NCBI GenBank assembly: GCA_002343505.1
Contig: DDQZ01000079.1
Location: forward strand, 43,666-101,510
DNA length: 57,845 nt
Direction: 5' to 3'
Source of the DNA: Verrucomicrobiaceae bacterium UBA2429
GTDB taxonomy: Bacteria; Verrucomicrobiota; Verrucomicrobiia; Verrucomicrobiales; Verrucomicrobiaceae
The position numbers were made by a program, and so were the translations under genes. The notes below the pieces were generated by a model. The model was not told the origin of the DNA. It was given only the letters and a program-made list of their open reading frames with translations, and did no database searches. Shown piece by piece: positions 9,070 to 19,321 of the stretch (its first letter is position 1; every line of letters starts with the position of its first letter).

Positions 9070-9765
9070 ATGTCGTCCCTGCCTCCTTTCCAGTCACGCG
9101 GACGCAGTGACAACCGGGCCGACTATCAGGCAGCATTCCTCCAGCGGGTTCACCGCTTGCTTCAGCTTGCCTACGAGTCGCTGAATCCCGCTGACTATCA
9201 AACAGCCGAGGAAGACGACATCACAGGCGACCTGTGCGATCACATGAAGCACCTGACGGAAATCGCACCCACCGAAAGGTGGATGGGCCAATTCTCGATT
9301 CATGACCAAGATCCGAGCAGTGGCGTGACCTCGGCGAAGACCGGGCTGCCAAGAAAAGGCAAGCGCCGCCCCAAGATCGACATCCGCATCGTCTGCAAGC
9401 AGCAGGTGCCCAACCGGGGCTACTGCATAGAGGCCAAACGCCTTTATCGCAGCGACTCCGTCGGTGAGTATCTCGATGATGAAGGAATTGGTGCCTTCAT
9501 CCTCGGCGAATACGCCAAAGATGACGATCACGGCGGCATGATTGGCTACGTCCAGAATGGCAAGATGCAGGATTGGCTGTCCAAAGTAGAAACTCGCCTG
9601 CCGAAGCTTCCGCATCATCGAACGGCGGGCAAAATACAGTCATGGGAGCACACCAACTTCGCCAAAGGTCCGCGCCTTTGCTACAAAAGCTCTCACACGA
9701 GAAACAGCGGCAGAGAGTTCACGGTGTTTCACGTCTTCTTCGCGTTAGGCGCAGAAGCATGGTGA
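9070..9765 (+). CDS. PD-(D/E)xK nuclease-like partner of the methyltransferase
   Basis: A 231-aa protein starting at the ATG 2 bp after the methyltransferase stop; an upstream extension of the frame would lie inside that gene. I do not recognise a named family. The centre reads PKIDIRI (Asp104), then after 16 residues IEAKRL (Glu121, Lys123), on strand-like hydrophobic stretches, with an acidic helix EEDDITGDLCDHM (~48-59) upstream. This is the layout of a PD-(D/E)xK nuclease core (E...D...ExK). The natural reading is the cleavage subunit of a two-gene restriction-modification or phage-defence system. The motif is seen; nuclease activity is inferred. It converges on the DUF1592 gene with 16 bp between stops, so the right junction of the insertion is very tight. 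Confidence 0.65.
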   Translation: MSSLPPFQSRGRSDNRADYQAAFLQRVHRLLQLAYESLNPADYQTAEEDDITGDLCDHMKHLTEIAPTERWMGQFSIHDQDPSSGVTSAKTGLPRKGKRRPKIDIRIVCKQQVPNRGYCIEAKRLYRSDSVGEYLDDEGIGAFILGEYAKDDDHGGMIGYVQNGKMQDWLSKVETRLPKLPHHRTAGKIQSWEHTNFAKGPRLCYKSSHTRNSGREFTVFHVFFALGAEAW

Positions 9766-9781
9766 TTACTCACAATACCAA

Positions 9782-11647
9782 TCACTCCACCACGCGTCGG
9801 TTTAAAAACGGATAACTTATCACGATCTCGCTGATCAGTGTCTGCATTTTGTAGCCGTCGTTGCTGATGGTTTTCATCATCTGGTCCACGATGATGTGGT
9901 CGTAACCGTCGAGCTGGCGGCACAAGGCATACGCGAGGAGCTTTTCGGTGAGGTTGCGGGCGAGATCTTCCTGGCGCGAGGCGATGATGGCCTTCAATTC
10001 TTTCGGCGATGAGAAACGCTTGCCGCCGGGGAGTTCGCCGACGGCATCAATGGGACCGCCGGATTCGTCCTTGTCGCGCCAGCGGCCGATGGCATCGAAG
10101 TTCTCCAAACCGAAGCCGATGGGATCGAGGATCTTGTGGCAGTTGGCGCAGACGGCGTTCGTGCGATGCAACTCGGTGCGCTGGCGCAGGGTGAGATTGG
10201 CGACTTTTTTCTGATCCTGCTTTTCGAGCGCGGGCACGTTCGGCGGCGCGGGCGGGACGTGCTGGCCGAGCACCTGCTCCAGCACCCAGACTCCACGGTT
10301 CACCGCACTGGTGCGCGTGGCGAAGGAGGTGGCGGCGAGCACGCCGGGCATGCCGAGGATGCCGCCGCGGTTGGCATCGGTGAGCGACACCTTTTGCAGG
10401 TCGCTGCCGGTGATTGTCTTTTCGAGGCCGTAAATCGTCGCGAGCGTGCGGTTGAGGAAGGTGTAGTCGGCGCTGACGAAGCTGACGACGCTGCGATTCT
10501 CGCGCACGATGCTGTCAAAGAGCAGCCTCGCCTCGTCAACCATGGCGCGGCGCATCTCCGGCGTCATTTGCGGAAATTTTTTCTCGTCAAAGGGCTGGGT
10601 GGCCAGTTTGTCCAGGCCGAGCCACTGAGCGCCGAAGCCGTCAAACAACGCCCGCGAGCGATTGTCGGCGAGCAGGCGCATCGTCTGCGCTTCGAGCATG
10701 TCCGGGTCGCGCAGCCTGCCTTCGTCGGCGAGCTTCGACAGCTCCGCGTCGGGCATCGTGGCCCACAGGAGATACGAGAGACGCGAGGCGAGTTGGTAAT
10801 CGTCGAGCGGCATGATCTTCTCGCCCGTTGGCGCGTCTTTGGACGGTGTGATGAACAAAAACTGCGGCGAGACGAGCACGGCCTTCAGCATGAGTTTCAG
10901 CGCGGCGCTGCGGTCGAGCTTGTTGGCCGTGCCGAAGTCGAAAACACTGACTAACACATCAAGCTCGTTTTGAGTGGGTGGTCGGCGGTAAGCGGTTCGG
11001 GCGATTTTTCGTGCGACATCTCTGACGTGAACCTCCCCGCCCCCAAAAAGCCTCTTCTGCACATCATCGGGCATTTGTCGCAGCGCGGCGTTCGCGATGC
11101 CGAGATACTGCTCGGTCTGCATGGGCGAGAGGGAGTTGAGGTAGCCTTCCCCGGGCACTTCATCGGGCAATTCGTTCGCGAGGCTTGCATCGACACCGAG
11201 GAAATCGTGCAGCGTGTTGCCATACTCGACTTTCGTGAGGCGGCGGATGACAAAAGGTCCCGGATCGCGTGCCGCGAGGTATTTGATCTGCGCGAGCGCA
11301 TCGAGGAAACGCTTCCGCTCGTCGTCCTTCGGCTGGTCGGCATCCTCCGGCGGCATGTCGTGCGCGTTGACGTTGGCAATGGCTTCCATCCACTTCCGCG
11401 CAAAAGCCGGATCACCCGGCTTGCGCACGGCGACGCGCAGATTCAGGCCCGCCTTGGGGCGGTCGCCGTGGCACTCGACGCAGTATTGCTTCACAAACGG
11501 CTCGACGTGATCTTTGAAGGCTTTCTGCGCTTCCGCCTGCATGGCGGCCAGTTCCTTGTCCTGCTCCGCCCGCAGCAGACCCGGCGCGGCGGGGATGAGG
11601 ACAAGGAGGGCCAGGATGACGGCACGGTTTTTTACAGGGAAAATCAT
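9782..11647 (-). CDS. DUF1592/DUF1588 protein with planctomycete-type cytochrome C motifs
   Basis: Start chosen at [10 protein letters not shown] (621 aa) because it gives a clean signal peptide ending LLRAEQ; an ATG 36 bp upstream is possible. An N-terminal CxxCH (Cys56-His60, CVECH) in the planctomycete cytochrome C position is followed by DUF1587-like ([18 protein letters not shown]), DUF1595/DUF1592 ([28 protein letters not shown]), DUF1588 ([11 protein letters not shown]) with a second CxxCH (Cys500-His504, CANCH), and a DUF1585-like end ([14 protein letters not shown]). It is a periplasmic, probably haem-binding protein of unknown substrate. It normally pairs with the DUF1552 protein in one operon; here the pair is separated by the cassette at 5759-9765. 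Confidence 0.9.
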   Translation of the reverse strand: MIFPVKNRAVILALLVLIPAAPGLLRAEQDKELAAMQAEAQKAFKDHVEPFVKQYCVECHGDRPKAGLNLRVAVRKPGDPAFARKWMEAIANVNAHDMPPEDADQPKDDERKRFLDALAQIKYLAARDPGPFVIRRLTKVEYGNTLHDFLGVDASLANELPDEVPGEGYLNSLSPMQTEQYLGIANAALRQMPDDVQKRLFGGGEVHVRDVARKIARTAYRRPPTQNELDVLVSVFDFGTANKLDRSAALKLMLKAVLVSPQFLFITPSKDAPTGEKIMPLDDYQLASRLSYLLWATMPDAELSKLADEGRLRDPDMLEAQTMRLLADNRSRALFDGFGAQWLGLDKLATQPFDEKKFPQMTPEMRRAMVDEARLLFDSIVRENRSVVSFVSADYTFLNRTLATIYGLEKTITGSDLQKVSLTDANRGGILGMPGVLAATSFATRTSAVNRGVWVLEQVLGQHVPPAPPNVPALEKQDQKKVANLTLRQRTELHRTNAVCANCHKILDPIGFGLENFDAIGRWRDKDESGGPIDAVGELPGGKRFSSPKELKAIIASRQEDLARNLTEKLLAYALCRQLDGYDHIIVDQMMKTISNDGYKMQTLISEIVISYPFLNRRVVE

Positions 11648-11717
11648 TCGGCGAGCAAAGGGGCGGCCTTTATCACGGCGCATCCACGACCGCTCTATCC
11701 TGCGGCGCCGGAAGGTT

Positions 11718-12611
11718 TCACTCCAACACGGCGCCCGCCTGCAACTGCCGGCACGCCTTCACTGTGTTCGCCATGAGCATGGCGATGGTCATCGGGCCGA
11801 CTCCTCCGGGCACCGGGGTGATGGCGCGGCACTTGGGAGCCACCTCGGCAAAGGCAACATCGCCGACGAGCTTGCTGCCTTTTGCCGTTTCGGGCGCGGG
11901 CACGCGGTTGATGCCCACGTCAATGACCACCGCGCCCTCCCTCACATGCTCCGCGCGCACAAACTCCGGCCTGCCGATCGCCGCGATGAGGATGTCCGCC
12001 CGGCGCGTCACCGCCGCGAGATCCCTGGTGCGCGAATGCGCCACCGTGACCGTGGCGTCACCGCCCGGACCTTTCGCCATCAAAAGCAGCGCCATCGGCT
12101 TGCCCACGATCATGCTGCGGCCGAGCACCACCACCTCCGCGCCGCGCGTCTCGATGCCGGCATCCATCAGCAGGCGCTGGCAGCCCAGGGGGGTGCATGG
12201 CACAAAACCGGCGGGGTCCTCCAGCGCCAGCTTGGCCACATTCACCGGGTGGAATCCGTCCACATCCTTCGCGGGGTCTATCGCGCGCACGATGGCCGCC
12301 TCGTCAATGTGCGGAGGCGGCGGGCTCTGCACCAGGATGCCGTGGATGGCGGGGTCGGCGTTCAGCTCATGGACGAGCGCCAGAAGCTCCGCCTGGGAGG
12401 TCGTGGCAGGGAGCTCGTGCTTCACGGAGTGCAGGCCGAGGTCGCGGCATTTTTTGTCCTTCGAGCGCACATAAGCGCGGGAGGCGGGGTCGTCCCCCAC
12501 GAGCACCACGGCCAGGCCGGGCTTCATCCCCGCCGCCGCCAGCGCGGCGATGTCACGGCGGCATTCTTCAAGGACTTTTTCAGCGACGGCGGTTCCGGAG
12601 ATCAATTGCAT
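11718..12611 (-). CDS. folD: FolD, methylenetetrahydrofolate dehydrogenase/cyclohydrolase
   Basis: A bifunctional cytoplasmic enzyme that interconverts 5,10-methylene- and 10-formyl-tetrahydrofolate for one-carbon metabolism. The start at [14 protein letters not shown] gives 297 aa, close to the usual length; a longer frame upstream lacks similarity. Tyr47 and Lys51 (RAYVRSK) fit the catalytic pair. Family signatures [31 protein letters not shown] (NADP-binding) and the C-terminal [14 protein letters not shown] are all intact. It stands alone, upstream of and in the same direction as the DUF1592 gene but with its own 70-bp gap. Confidence 0.97.
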   Translation of the reverse strand: MQLISGTAVAEKVLEECRRDIAALAAAGMKPGLAVVLVGDDPASRAYVRSKDKKCRDLGLHSVKHELPATTSQAELLALVHELNADPAIHGILVQSPPPPHIDEAAIVRAIDPAKDVDGFHPVNVAKLALEDPAGFVPCTPLGCQRLLMDAGIETRGAEVVVLGRSMIVGKPMALLLMAKGPGGDATVTVAHSRTRDLAAVTRRADILIAAIGRPEFVRAEHVREGAVVIDVGINRVPAPETAKGSKLVGDVAFAEVAPKCRAITPVPGGVGPMTIAMLMANTVKACRQLQAGAVLE

Positions 12612-12808
12612 GCCCTTCTTTTGAAACAGGGAAAAGCTCGCGTCAATAAAACGGGAACCCGATGCCTGGTAAACAAAGGTGCCCGCGCTCAAAGTCCCCC
12701 GCCCGCATTCTGGTTTTCAAGATGGACTGTGCTATGCTCGTTTGTCCTGCGATGCCGCTTCCATTGTCTCAAAACCCCTTCCTCCGACCGCGCCCGCGTG
12801 CTGGAATC
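12612..12808. promoter_or_regulatory. Intergenic region between folD and the giant TPR gene
   Basis: A divergent region. The extended -10-like string TGTGCTATGCT near 12727-12737 on the + strand could drive the TPR gene, but the -35 is weak. Nothing else is evident. Confidence 0.25.
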
Positions 12809-15800
12809 ATGCGTGCTGGAGTTCGGGCTTTAGCCGCCCTGGTTGCGATGGCGGCGCTGCCGCTGCCCGCGCAGGAAGCGCCGAAAAATTGGACGGACCG
12901 CGAGACACGGCTGGCGAATGAATACCTCTCCCTCCTGGTCAGCCAGCCGGAGTACGGCCGCGTGGTGGATCTGCTCTGGAGTCTTTATGAGAAGCACGGC
13001 GCCACCAGCCTGCTCATGGAAAATGTCTCCCAGCAGGCGGAGCAGGCGCGGCATCCCGTGCTCCGTCTGGTGCAGGGGCACCTGCTGCGGCGCGCGGGGA
13101 ACCTGCCCGGCGCGGTGGCGCTTTATGACGAGGTGCTGGCAGCGCAGCCGGAGAATGTGGCAGCCCTTCGCGCGCGGGCGGACGTGGCGCGCGAGTCGGG
13201 CGACGCGGCCGCGGCCTTCGCTTGCCTGGAAAAACTGGCGCGGCTGCTGCCGGAGGACGACCCCTCCGCGCCGCCGGCCTGGCTGGAACTGGGCACGCAG
13301 GCGCTGGCCGCTGACAAGCTGCCCGAGGCGCGCGCGGCCTGGGAGAAAGCGGCCTCACTGCGCCCAGGGGACTTCACCCTCGCGCGCCAGGTGGCGGAGC
13401 TTCTGCTGCGCGCGGGCCTCGTTGCTGAGGCGGCGGTTTTTTATGAAAAACTGGCCGCGCAGAGTGATCCCGCGCGCCGCCTGGACGCGCTCCACGATCT
13501 GGCCCGCATCCACGAGCTGGGGGATGATTTTGACAAAGCCGGCGCGGCGCTGCGGCAGGCGCTGACGGTTCTAGACTTCCGCGACGGGCGCTATTTGGAG
13601 TTCTTCCGCCGGCTGGTGCGCCTGCACGAGCGTGCGGGTCTTCTGGATGAAATGCGGACCCGTCTGGAAGATGCCGCGGGAGCCCGGCCGCCTGAGGAGC
13701 GCTCGTTGCTGGATCTGGCCCGCTTTTACGAGTTCACCGTGGACCAGGACGCGCATGTGGCCGCACTGCGCGCGCTGGTGAAGGCGGTGCCGCAAGTCAT
13801 GGATTACCGCTGGCAGCTCGTGCGCGCCCTGCTCGACCACGATGGCGCGCGCGAGGCCGCCGAATTGCTCGACAAGTCCATGAGCGGGGACAGCCAGGCG
13901 CCCGCCCTCGTCTTCCTGCGCTGCGAGGCTGATCTGCGCCTCGGTGACGCGGCAGCCGCCGGCGCGCGGCTGCAAAAGCTGCTGGCGGCGGGCGCGGACA
14001 CGGACCTCGAAAAGCAGGCGCTGGCCTTCGCGCAGGAGCGCTCGCTGGACATCGTCATTGAGGAAATCCTGCGCCGCCGCGTGGAGCGCGACCCCTCGCG
14101 CCAGGAGGCGGTCTTCGAGCTGGCAGCCTTCCACCGCGCGCGCAAAAACACCGCCGCCGCGGACAAGCTGCTGCGCGGGTTCGCCGCAGGCGCCGCCAAT
14201 GAGGCCGAGCGCGGCCGCAGGCTCAACGACGTGTCCGGCTTCCTCGCCGGCGGCCAGGATCTCGATAGCGCCATCATCCTCGCGCGCGAGCTGGTGGCGC
14301 GTCCGGACGCGGGGCGGGAGCAGTGGTTGCGCCTGGCCGATCTGCTCGCCGAGCAGGCGGAAGCGGAGGAGTCCGCAGAATGGCTGGAAAAAGCCTGGGC
14401 CGCCAGCACCACCGACGAGGAGCGGGTGGAGGTGGACGAGCGCCTGTTCTCCATCCTGCTCGGCGGCCGGAAGACCGAGGCGCCCGCGCGCGCCGGCACG
14501 GCGGGCGAGTTTCAACTGCCCGATGCCTTCACCGGCAAGGGCTTTGCCAGCGGCGGCTCCAGCCCCCAGGAAAAGGACCCCCTGCCCGAAGCCGTGGTGA
14601 CCCGGACGCGGGCCTGCCTGGCGGCGGCGGAAGCGCCCGACGCCAGTGACGCCACCCTCTTCCGCGCCGCATGGTGGGCATTGCGCACCGCCCAGCGGGA
14701 TGCCGCCTACCCGTTTCTGAACCGCCTGCAAAAAGACGCCGCCACAGGACAGCCGCGAGCGCTTTCCCTGGAGGCGGAAAAGCTGCTGCTGGAGCTGGCA
14801 TTGAGCGATCAAAACCGCCTGCTCGCCATGCGCGTGCTGCGCCGCCTCATCGAGCGGGACGAGCCCGGCCGCACACGCCATGTCCTGCGTCTCAGCGAGC
14901 TGATGATGGCAGCCGAGCAGGAGCGCCTGGCAACTCTGGCCATGAACCACAAAGGCTGGCAGCTCCACGGCTCCCTCCCGCCGCCCGCGCAGGAGGCCAC
15001 CCGCTTCCTGGAGGATGCATGGCGGCGCCACCCGGACTCGGAGCAGATCCTCTCCGCTCTGTCCCAGTGTTACACTCTCCAGCGCCGTCACAACGATGCG
15101 ACCGCCCTGTGGAAGGAAGCCATCCGCCGCGCCGGGGACGGCTCCGCCATCCCGCTCATGGAGCGCTTTGCCGAGCTGCTCATGCGCCAGCACAGGCAGC
15201 AGGAGTACATCGAAGTCCAGACCGCCATCCTGGAAAAGGAACCCGGCGTGAAGCGCCGCCGGGAAATTTACCGGCGCTTCCTCGACCGCCTGCTCTGGAC
15301 CGAGAACGGCGGCGAACTGCCCGTCGAGGAAATGAAAAAGCGCCTCGAACTCCTGGAAAAGAACCTCGCCACCCTGGCGCGCAAGCATCCGTTCGACGGC
15401 TTTTACCACGAGGCCCTGGCCCTCGTCCATGAGCGCCAGGGCGGCCACGATCTCGCCTTCAAGGCCATGAAACAGGCCTACTACACCGCGCCGGACACGC
15501 CTTTCTCCGCCGCCCAGCTTCGCGATGCCGCGCTGCGCGTGCAGGACATGGCCTCCGCCATCTATTTCCAAAAACAAATCGCCGCCACCGCCCCGCCCGC
15601 CGAGCTGGCCGGCGAGTCGCGCCGCCTCGTCGAGATGCTCGAGCAGACCTTCCAGATCGCCGAGGCCGACCGCGTGCGCCGGCGCCTGGAGAGCCGCTTC
15701 TCCCAGGACGCGGCGGCTCTGGAAAGCCTCGCCGGGCATTACCGCGCCACCGGCCAGGACGAGGCCGAGCGCCGCGTCTATGAGCAGATCGCGCGGGTGC

Positions 15801-18800
15801 GCCCCTGGGACGCGCGCTCGCTCTTCCGCATTGCTTTGAAATCGCTGCGCCTCGCCGATGACACCGCCGCCGGGGCGCAGTTGCGCGAGATTTTGGACAA
15901 AACCGCCGGCCAGTCCCACAGCCCGCGCGCGCTGCATCCAGAACGCACGCCCCTGCCCGTCTCCGACCTGCGCAAGGACGGCGCGCCCGGCCCCGCCTCG
16001 GATGTGGCTGACCTCGCCGGCTCCGCTCCCGGCATCACCCATGAGGAGACCTCCAGGCTGCGCCTCTTTTTGAACCTCCCGCGTCCGGAATTCGCCGTCC
16101 TGCCCGACGAGGTGGAAAACATCCGCCTGCGCGCCATCGAGGAGCTGGCGCGGCTGCGCAAACGCGGCGGCGACTCGGCGGCTCTGGACGCATGGGTCAA
16201 AGAATGGTCAGCCGCCGCGCTGCCCGCCATTGAGAGACTATGGGCGCTTTATTACTGCGGCGCGGGCCCCGAGTTCCGCGCGCTGCTCTTCCAGGTGCTC
16301 GGCGCTCCACCCTCGTTGGAGGCGCGCTTCGCGCTGGTCTGGCTGCTGCTGCGCTCCCACGGCATGGAGGACGCGCTGGCCTGGGCCGGGCAGACCGGGC
16401 TGGACATCACCGCGCAGGAGGCGCGCCGCCGCCTGCTCCATGCCTGCGCGGCCATGCTCGCGGCGGACAATGCGTTTCGTTATTCCAGCGGCGACCTCGC
16501 CACTCTCGGCGCCTCCCGCCTGCTGCCAAACTCCGCCGTGCTGGAGATCACCCGCTCCCTCCAGGACCGCCAGCGTTACACGGAGGCGCTCGAGTTGGGC
16601 GAGAGCCTGCGGAAAAACTCGCCCGGCCTGGCCGCCGACTACGCCTACTTTCTCTCCCGCATCGCCGAGTCCGCCGAGCGCTGGGATCTGGCGCGCGAAT
16701 ATCTAGGCAGAGTCGTCCACGGCCCCGTGCGGCCGGGCCCTTATCGCGGCACTTACGACCCCTACATCTACGGCCTCGCCACCGCCAGCCGCCTCGCCAT
16801 GTCCGTCCAGGAGCGGGAGGAGACACTCAACACCGCGTGGAAGCATCTTCAGAGCACGCCCGACTCAGCCATGACCCGCGTGCGCAAAACGGTCGTCGCC
16901 GGACTCGCCGGCGCCGAGGGCCGCGCCGCCAGCGAGCTTGAGGACCTGGTCACAGGCGACTTCCTGGCCGCGCGCCAGATGGGTGAGATGCGCGGCATTC
17001 TCATGCCGCAGGGCTCCAACCGCCACGAGGAGCCCATGCATCTGCGCAGCTTCTGGGAGGAAACGCGCGAAATCCAGGCCGTGCTCGTCCAGCAGGGCCT
17101 GGCCGGAGTCGTACAGGAGGCCGGCGGGCGGCTTGATGAGCGCCTCGGCGCCATGACGCTCAGCTCCCGCAGCGGCTTCGAATTTGGAGAATGGCGTCTC
17201 GGCCAGCTCATGCGCCGCCTTCGCCTCTCCGACCACCCCACACGCCTGCGCCTCATCCGCGAGCACCTCGCCAGCGTGGACATGCGCATGGAAGTCTCCG
17301 TGGACACCCTCAGCGAGCTCGGCGGCCGCCTGGAAAGCAACGGCATGGCGCGCGAGGCCGTCGAAGTCTATCGCCTCCTGCCCGGACGCGCCCCCGCCAA
17401 CCCCGAATACGCCCTCTGGCTCATCCGCGCCAGCGAGGCCGCGCGCGACACGCCCACCGGCCTCGCCTTCACCCTCCAGCTCCTCCAGGCCGAGCCGCCC
17501 ATGAAACCCCCGCAACCCGGAGACGAGGTCCTGCGGGAAAAACACGCCCATTTCCTGGCCCAGGACTACGACCTCAAAGAGCTGCGCCGCCTCGGCGGCA
17601 AGCCGCAGGCAGGGCGCATCCTTCCCGGCCGCATCCCCCACGCCGTGCCTTATCTGCGCGAGCTGGCCCTGCTCTGCGAGCGCCTGGGCCGCGAGGATGA
17701 GGCGCTCAATGCCTGGGAAAATCTGCTCCTCGCTTTTCAGACCAGCCTCGGGGAGGAAAGCCCGCCCCCAGATCCCGAAGCCTGCCTGCACAAAGCCCGC
17801 CTCCTGCAAAAACAATCCCTGCCCGTGGCCGCGCTCGCCACCCTCGAACAGGTGGATCTTGGCGGAAAATTGAACCCCTTTTGGAGGGACATCCTGCACC
17901 TGCGCGCGGAGTTGCTGGCGCAGTCGGGCGGCTGGGAGGCCTTCCGTCCGCTCATGGCCCTGGCCGTGGATAAAAAAACGCTCGCCTCCATCATCCACCT
18001 CGCCGGGCTTCTCAGCCGCCACGAGCGCGGCACGGAAGCGCTGAACTATCTCATCCAGGCCGAGCGCGTCCTCAAAGACGATGCCGACCGCTTCCGCCTG
18101 CGCTTCGAGCAGCTCCGCCTGCACACCGCCGACCCCGCTTGGACACCCGACCTCGGCCGCTCCCAGGTCGCCTCCTTGTTCCGCGTCCGCAGCCGCGACC
18201 GCGAGACCCTCGGCCTTTTCCTCGACTGGATGAAAGCCCAGTCCCATGGGCCCAACCGCGACGCCTGGACCACCCTGCTCCGCTCCGAGGCACGCGCCGG
18301 GCTTGACCGCCCCCTCGCCGCGCTAGCCCTCAGCGCCTTCGCCAAAGACCTGCCGGAATCCGCCGCCGCCGACCTCGCCGACGGCTGGTCCGCCGCGCGC
18401 GAAGGCGACCACACCTGCCTCGAACTCGGCGCCGAAACCCTGCTCGACTCAGGCCGCCCGCGCTGGGCCTGGCACGCCTGCCAGACCCTCAAAGACCTGC
18501 CCACCCTCCGCATCGAAGGCCGCAAGCGCCCCCTCATGGCCCGCGTCGCCCACGCCATGGGCGACCACACCGCCGTGCGCGAACTCTTTGCCGAGGTCGT
18601 CCGCAAAAGCTTCCCTGGCGGCAGCCAGCCCGTGGAGTGGGCGCGGGCCTTCGCCCAGATCGGCGAGCGCGGCCTCGCCCGCGAACTCTACCAGGCAGCC
18701 ATCGAACGAAACGACGGCTCCCACCTTCTGCACACCGCCCTCAGCGCCGCCTGGGCGCGCTTCCTCATCGAGGAGCGGGACTTCCCCGCCGCCGAGGTCT

Positions 18801-19000
18801 TCCTCTTGCGCCAGCACTGGACACTGCCCGCCGACTCCGCCGCCCTCATCTTCGAGTTGTACCAGGCCTGGGACCGCCTGGAGCACCTCCGCGCCGAGCT
18901 GCCCAAATACCACCTGCCGCGCGGCATCGAAAAAGAAGTCTTGTTCAATGCCTGGCAGGCGGTCAAAACGGAGTCGCTTTCTCCGGTTCTGAGCGATTGA
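12809..19000 (+). CDS. Giant secreted tetratricopeptide-repeat protein
   Basis: About 2063 aa from MRAGVRALAALVAMAALPLPAQ, a good signal peptide; an in-frame ATG at 12752 would add 19 residues. After the signal peptide the protein is nearly all helical TPR-type repeats, for example GHLLRRAGNLPGAVALYDEV and ALRARADVARESGDAAAAFA. Proline- and glycine-rich breaks (around 14545-14600 and 15900-16050) divide it into blocks. No catalytic domain or membrane anchor is visible. TPR solenoids of this kind scaffold protein complexes; the partner and role are unknown. Codon usage is strongly GC-biased like the core genome. No co-transcribed neighbour follows: the next 570 bp is gene debris. Confidence 0.85.
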   Translation: MRAGVRALAALVAMAALPLPAQEAPKNWTDRETRLANEYLSLLVSQPEYGRVVDLLWSLYEKHGATSLLMENVSQQAEQARHPVLRLVQGHLLRRAGNLPGAVALYDEVLAAQPENVAALRARADVARESGDAAAAFACLEKLARLLPEDDPSAPPAWLELGTQALAADKLPEARAAWEKAASLRPGDFTLARQVAELLLRAGLVAEAAVFYEKLAAQSDPARRLDALHDLARIHELGDDFDKAGAALRQALTVLDFRDGRYLEFFRRLVRLHERAGLLDEMRTRLEDAAGARPPEERSLLDLARFYEFTVDQDAHVAALRALVKAVPQVMDYRWQLVRALLDHDGAREAAELLDKSMSGDSQAPALVFLRCEADLRLGDAAAAGARLQKLLAAGADTDLEKQALAFAQERSLDIVIEEILRRRVERDPSRQEAVFELAAFHRARKNTAAADKLLRGFAAGAANEAERGRRLNDVSGFLAGGQDLDSAIILARELVARPDAGREQWLRLADLLAEQAEAEESAEWLEKAWAASTTDEERVEVDERLFSILLGGRKTEAPARAGTAGEFQLPDAFTGKGFASGGSSPQEKDPLPEAVVTRTRACLAAAEAPDASDATLFRAAWWALRTAQRDAAYPFLNRLQKDAATGQPRALSLEAEKLLLELALSDQNRLLAMRVLRRLIERDEPGRTRHVLRLSELMMAAEQERLATLAMNHKGWQLHGSLPPPAQEATRFLEDAWRRHPDSEQILSALSQCYTLQRRHNDATALWKEAIRRAGDGSAIPLMERFAELLMRQHRQQEYIEVQTAILEKEPGVKRRREIYRRFLDRLLWTENGGELPVEEMKKRLELLEKNLATLARKHPFDGFYHEALALVHERQGGHDLAFKAMKQAYYTAPDTPFSAAQLRDAALRVQDMASAIYFQKQIAATAPPAELAGESRRLVEMLEQTFQIAEADRVRRRLESRFSQDAAALESLAGHYRATGQDEAERRVYEQIARVRPWDARSLFRIALKSLRLADDTAAGAQLREILDKTAGQSHSPRALHPERTPLPVSDLRKDGAPGPASDVADLAGSAPGITHEETSRLRLFLNLPRPEFAVLPDEVENIRLRAIEELARLRKRGGDSAALDAWVKEWSAAALPAIERLWALYYCGAGPEFRALLFQVLGAPPSLEARFALVWLLLRSHGMEDALAWAGQTGLDITAQEARRRLLHACAAMLAADNAFRYSSGDLATLGASRLLPNSAVLEITRSLQDRQRYTEALELGESLRKNSPGLAADYAYFLSRIAESAERWDLAREYLGRVVHGPVRPGPYRGTYDPYIYGLATASRLAMSVQEREETLNTAWKHLQSTPDSAMTRVRKTVVAGLAGAEGRAASELEDLVTGDFLAARQMGEMRGILMPQGSNRHEEPMHLRSFWEETREIQAVLVQQGLAGVVQEAGGRLDERLGAMTLSSRSGFEFGEWRLGQLMRRLRLSDHPTRLRLIREHLASVDMRMEVSVDTLSELGGRLESNGMAREAVEVYRLLPGRAPANPEYALWLIRASEAARDTPTGLAFTLQLLQAEPPMKPPQPGDEVLREKHAHFLAQDYDLKELRRLGGKPQAGRILPGRIPHAVPYLRELALLCERLGREDEALNAWENLLLAFQTSLGEESPPPDPEACLHKARLLQKQSLPVAALATLEQVDLGGKLNPFWRDILHLRAELLAQSGGWEAFRPLMALAVDKKTLASIIHLAGLLSRHERGTEALNYLIQAERVLKDDADRFRLRFEQLRLHTADPAWTPDLGRSQVASLFRVRSRDRETLGLFLDWMKAQSHGPNRDAWTTLLRSEARAGLDRPLAALALSAFAKDLPESAAADLADGWSAAREGDHTCLELGAETLLDSGRPRWAWHACQTLKDLPTLRIEGRKRPLMARVAHAMGDHTAVRELFAEVVRKSFPGGSQPVEWARAFAQIGERGLARELYQAAIERNDGSHLLHTALSAAWARFLIEERDFPAAEVFLLRQHWTLPADSAALIFELYQAWDRLEHLRAELPKYHLPRGIEKEVLFNAWQAVKTESLSPVLSD

Positions 19001-19069
19001 AATCCAGCGGCGGGAGTGGTTTGGACGGTGTCTCTGCAAATCAGTGGGTATGGATGTATCGGAGAAATG

Positions 19070-19318
19070 AGGCAAAGACGACAAGCCAGCGAGCGAGGAC
19101 GCCGTCTTCTCTGCTCTGAGGGCTAAACGTTTGTGGGCTTTGAGGTGCATGAAGCAGTTCTCGACCTCGTGCCGGTGTCCGTAGACTACTCGGTCGAAGG
19201 GCTGGGGTTGCTCGCTGAGCTTCTGGTAGCCTTTGCGCGGGATGGTCACGCCGGTGGCACCGTTTTTCTCCAGAGCCTCGCGGAAAAGAAGACTGTCGAA
19301 GCCTTTGTCCCCACGAAA
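19070..19318 (-). pseudogene. Transposase C-terminal relic (DDE, IS5/IS1182-like)
   Basis: Translating the minus strand from 19318 gives FRGDKGFDSLLFREALEKNG, then TGVTIPRKGYQKL, then GHRHEVENCFMHLKAHKRLA. That is the last third of a DDE transposase, with the final catalytic Glu (HEVEN) and the following basic helix. An in-frame stop lies just upstream and the first two catalytic Asp regions are missing, so it is a dead fragment. No terminal inverted repeats are seen. Confidence 0.7.
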
Positions 19319-19321
19319 TGG

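Noticed and set aside
5759..9765. Assignment as a BREX or DISARM system
   Set aside because: Only the methyltransferase resembles PglX/DrmMI in size; none of the other core genes is within the window, and the flanks are DUF1592 and DUF1552 genes.
13571..16042. 823-codon open frame on the minus strand inside the giant TPR gene
   Set aside because: A shadow frame typical of very GC-rich coding sequence; its composition is unlike a protein and the plus frame has clear TPR repeats.
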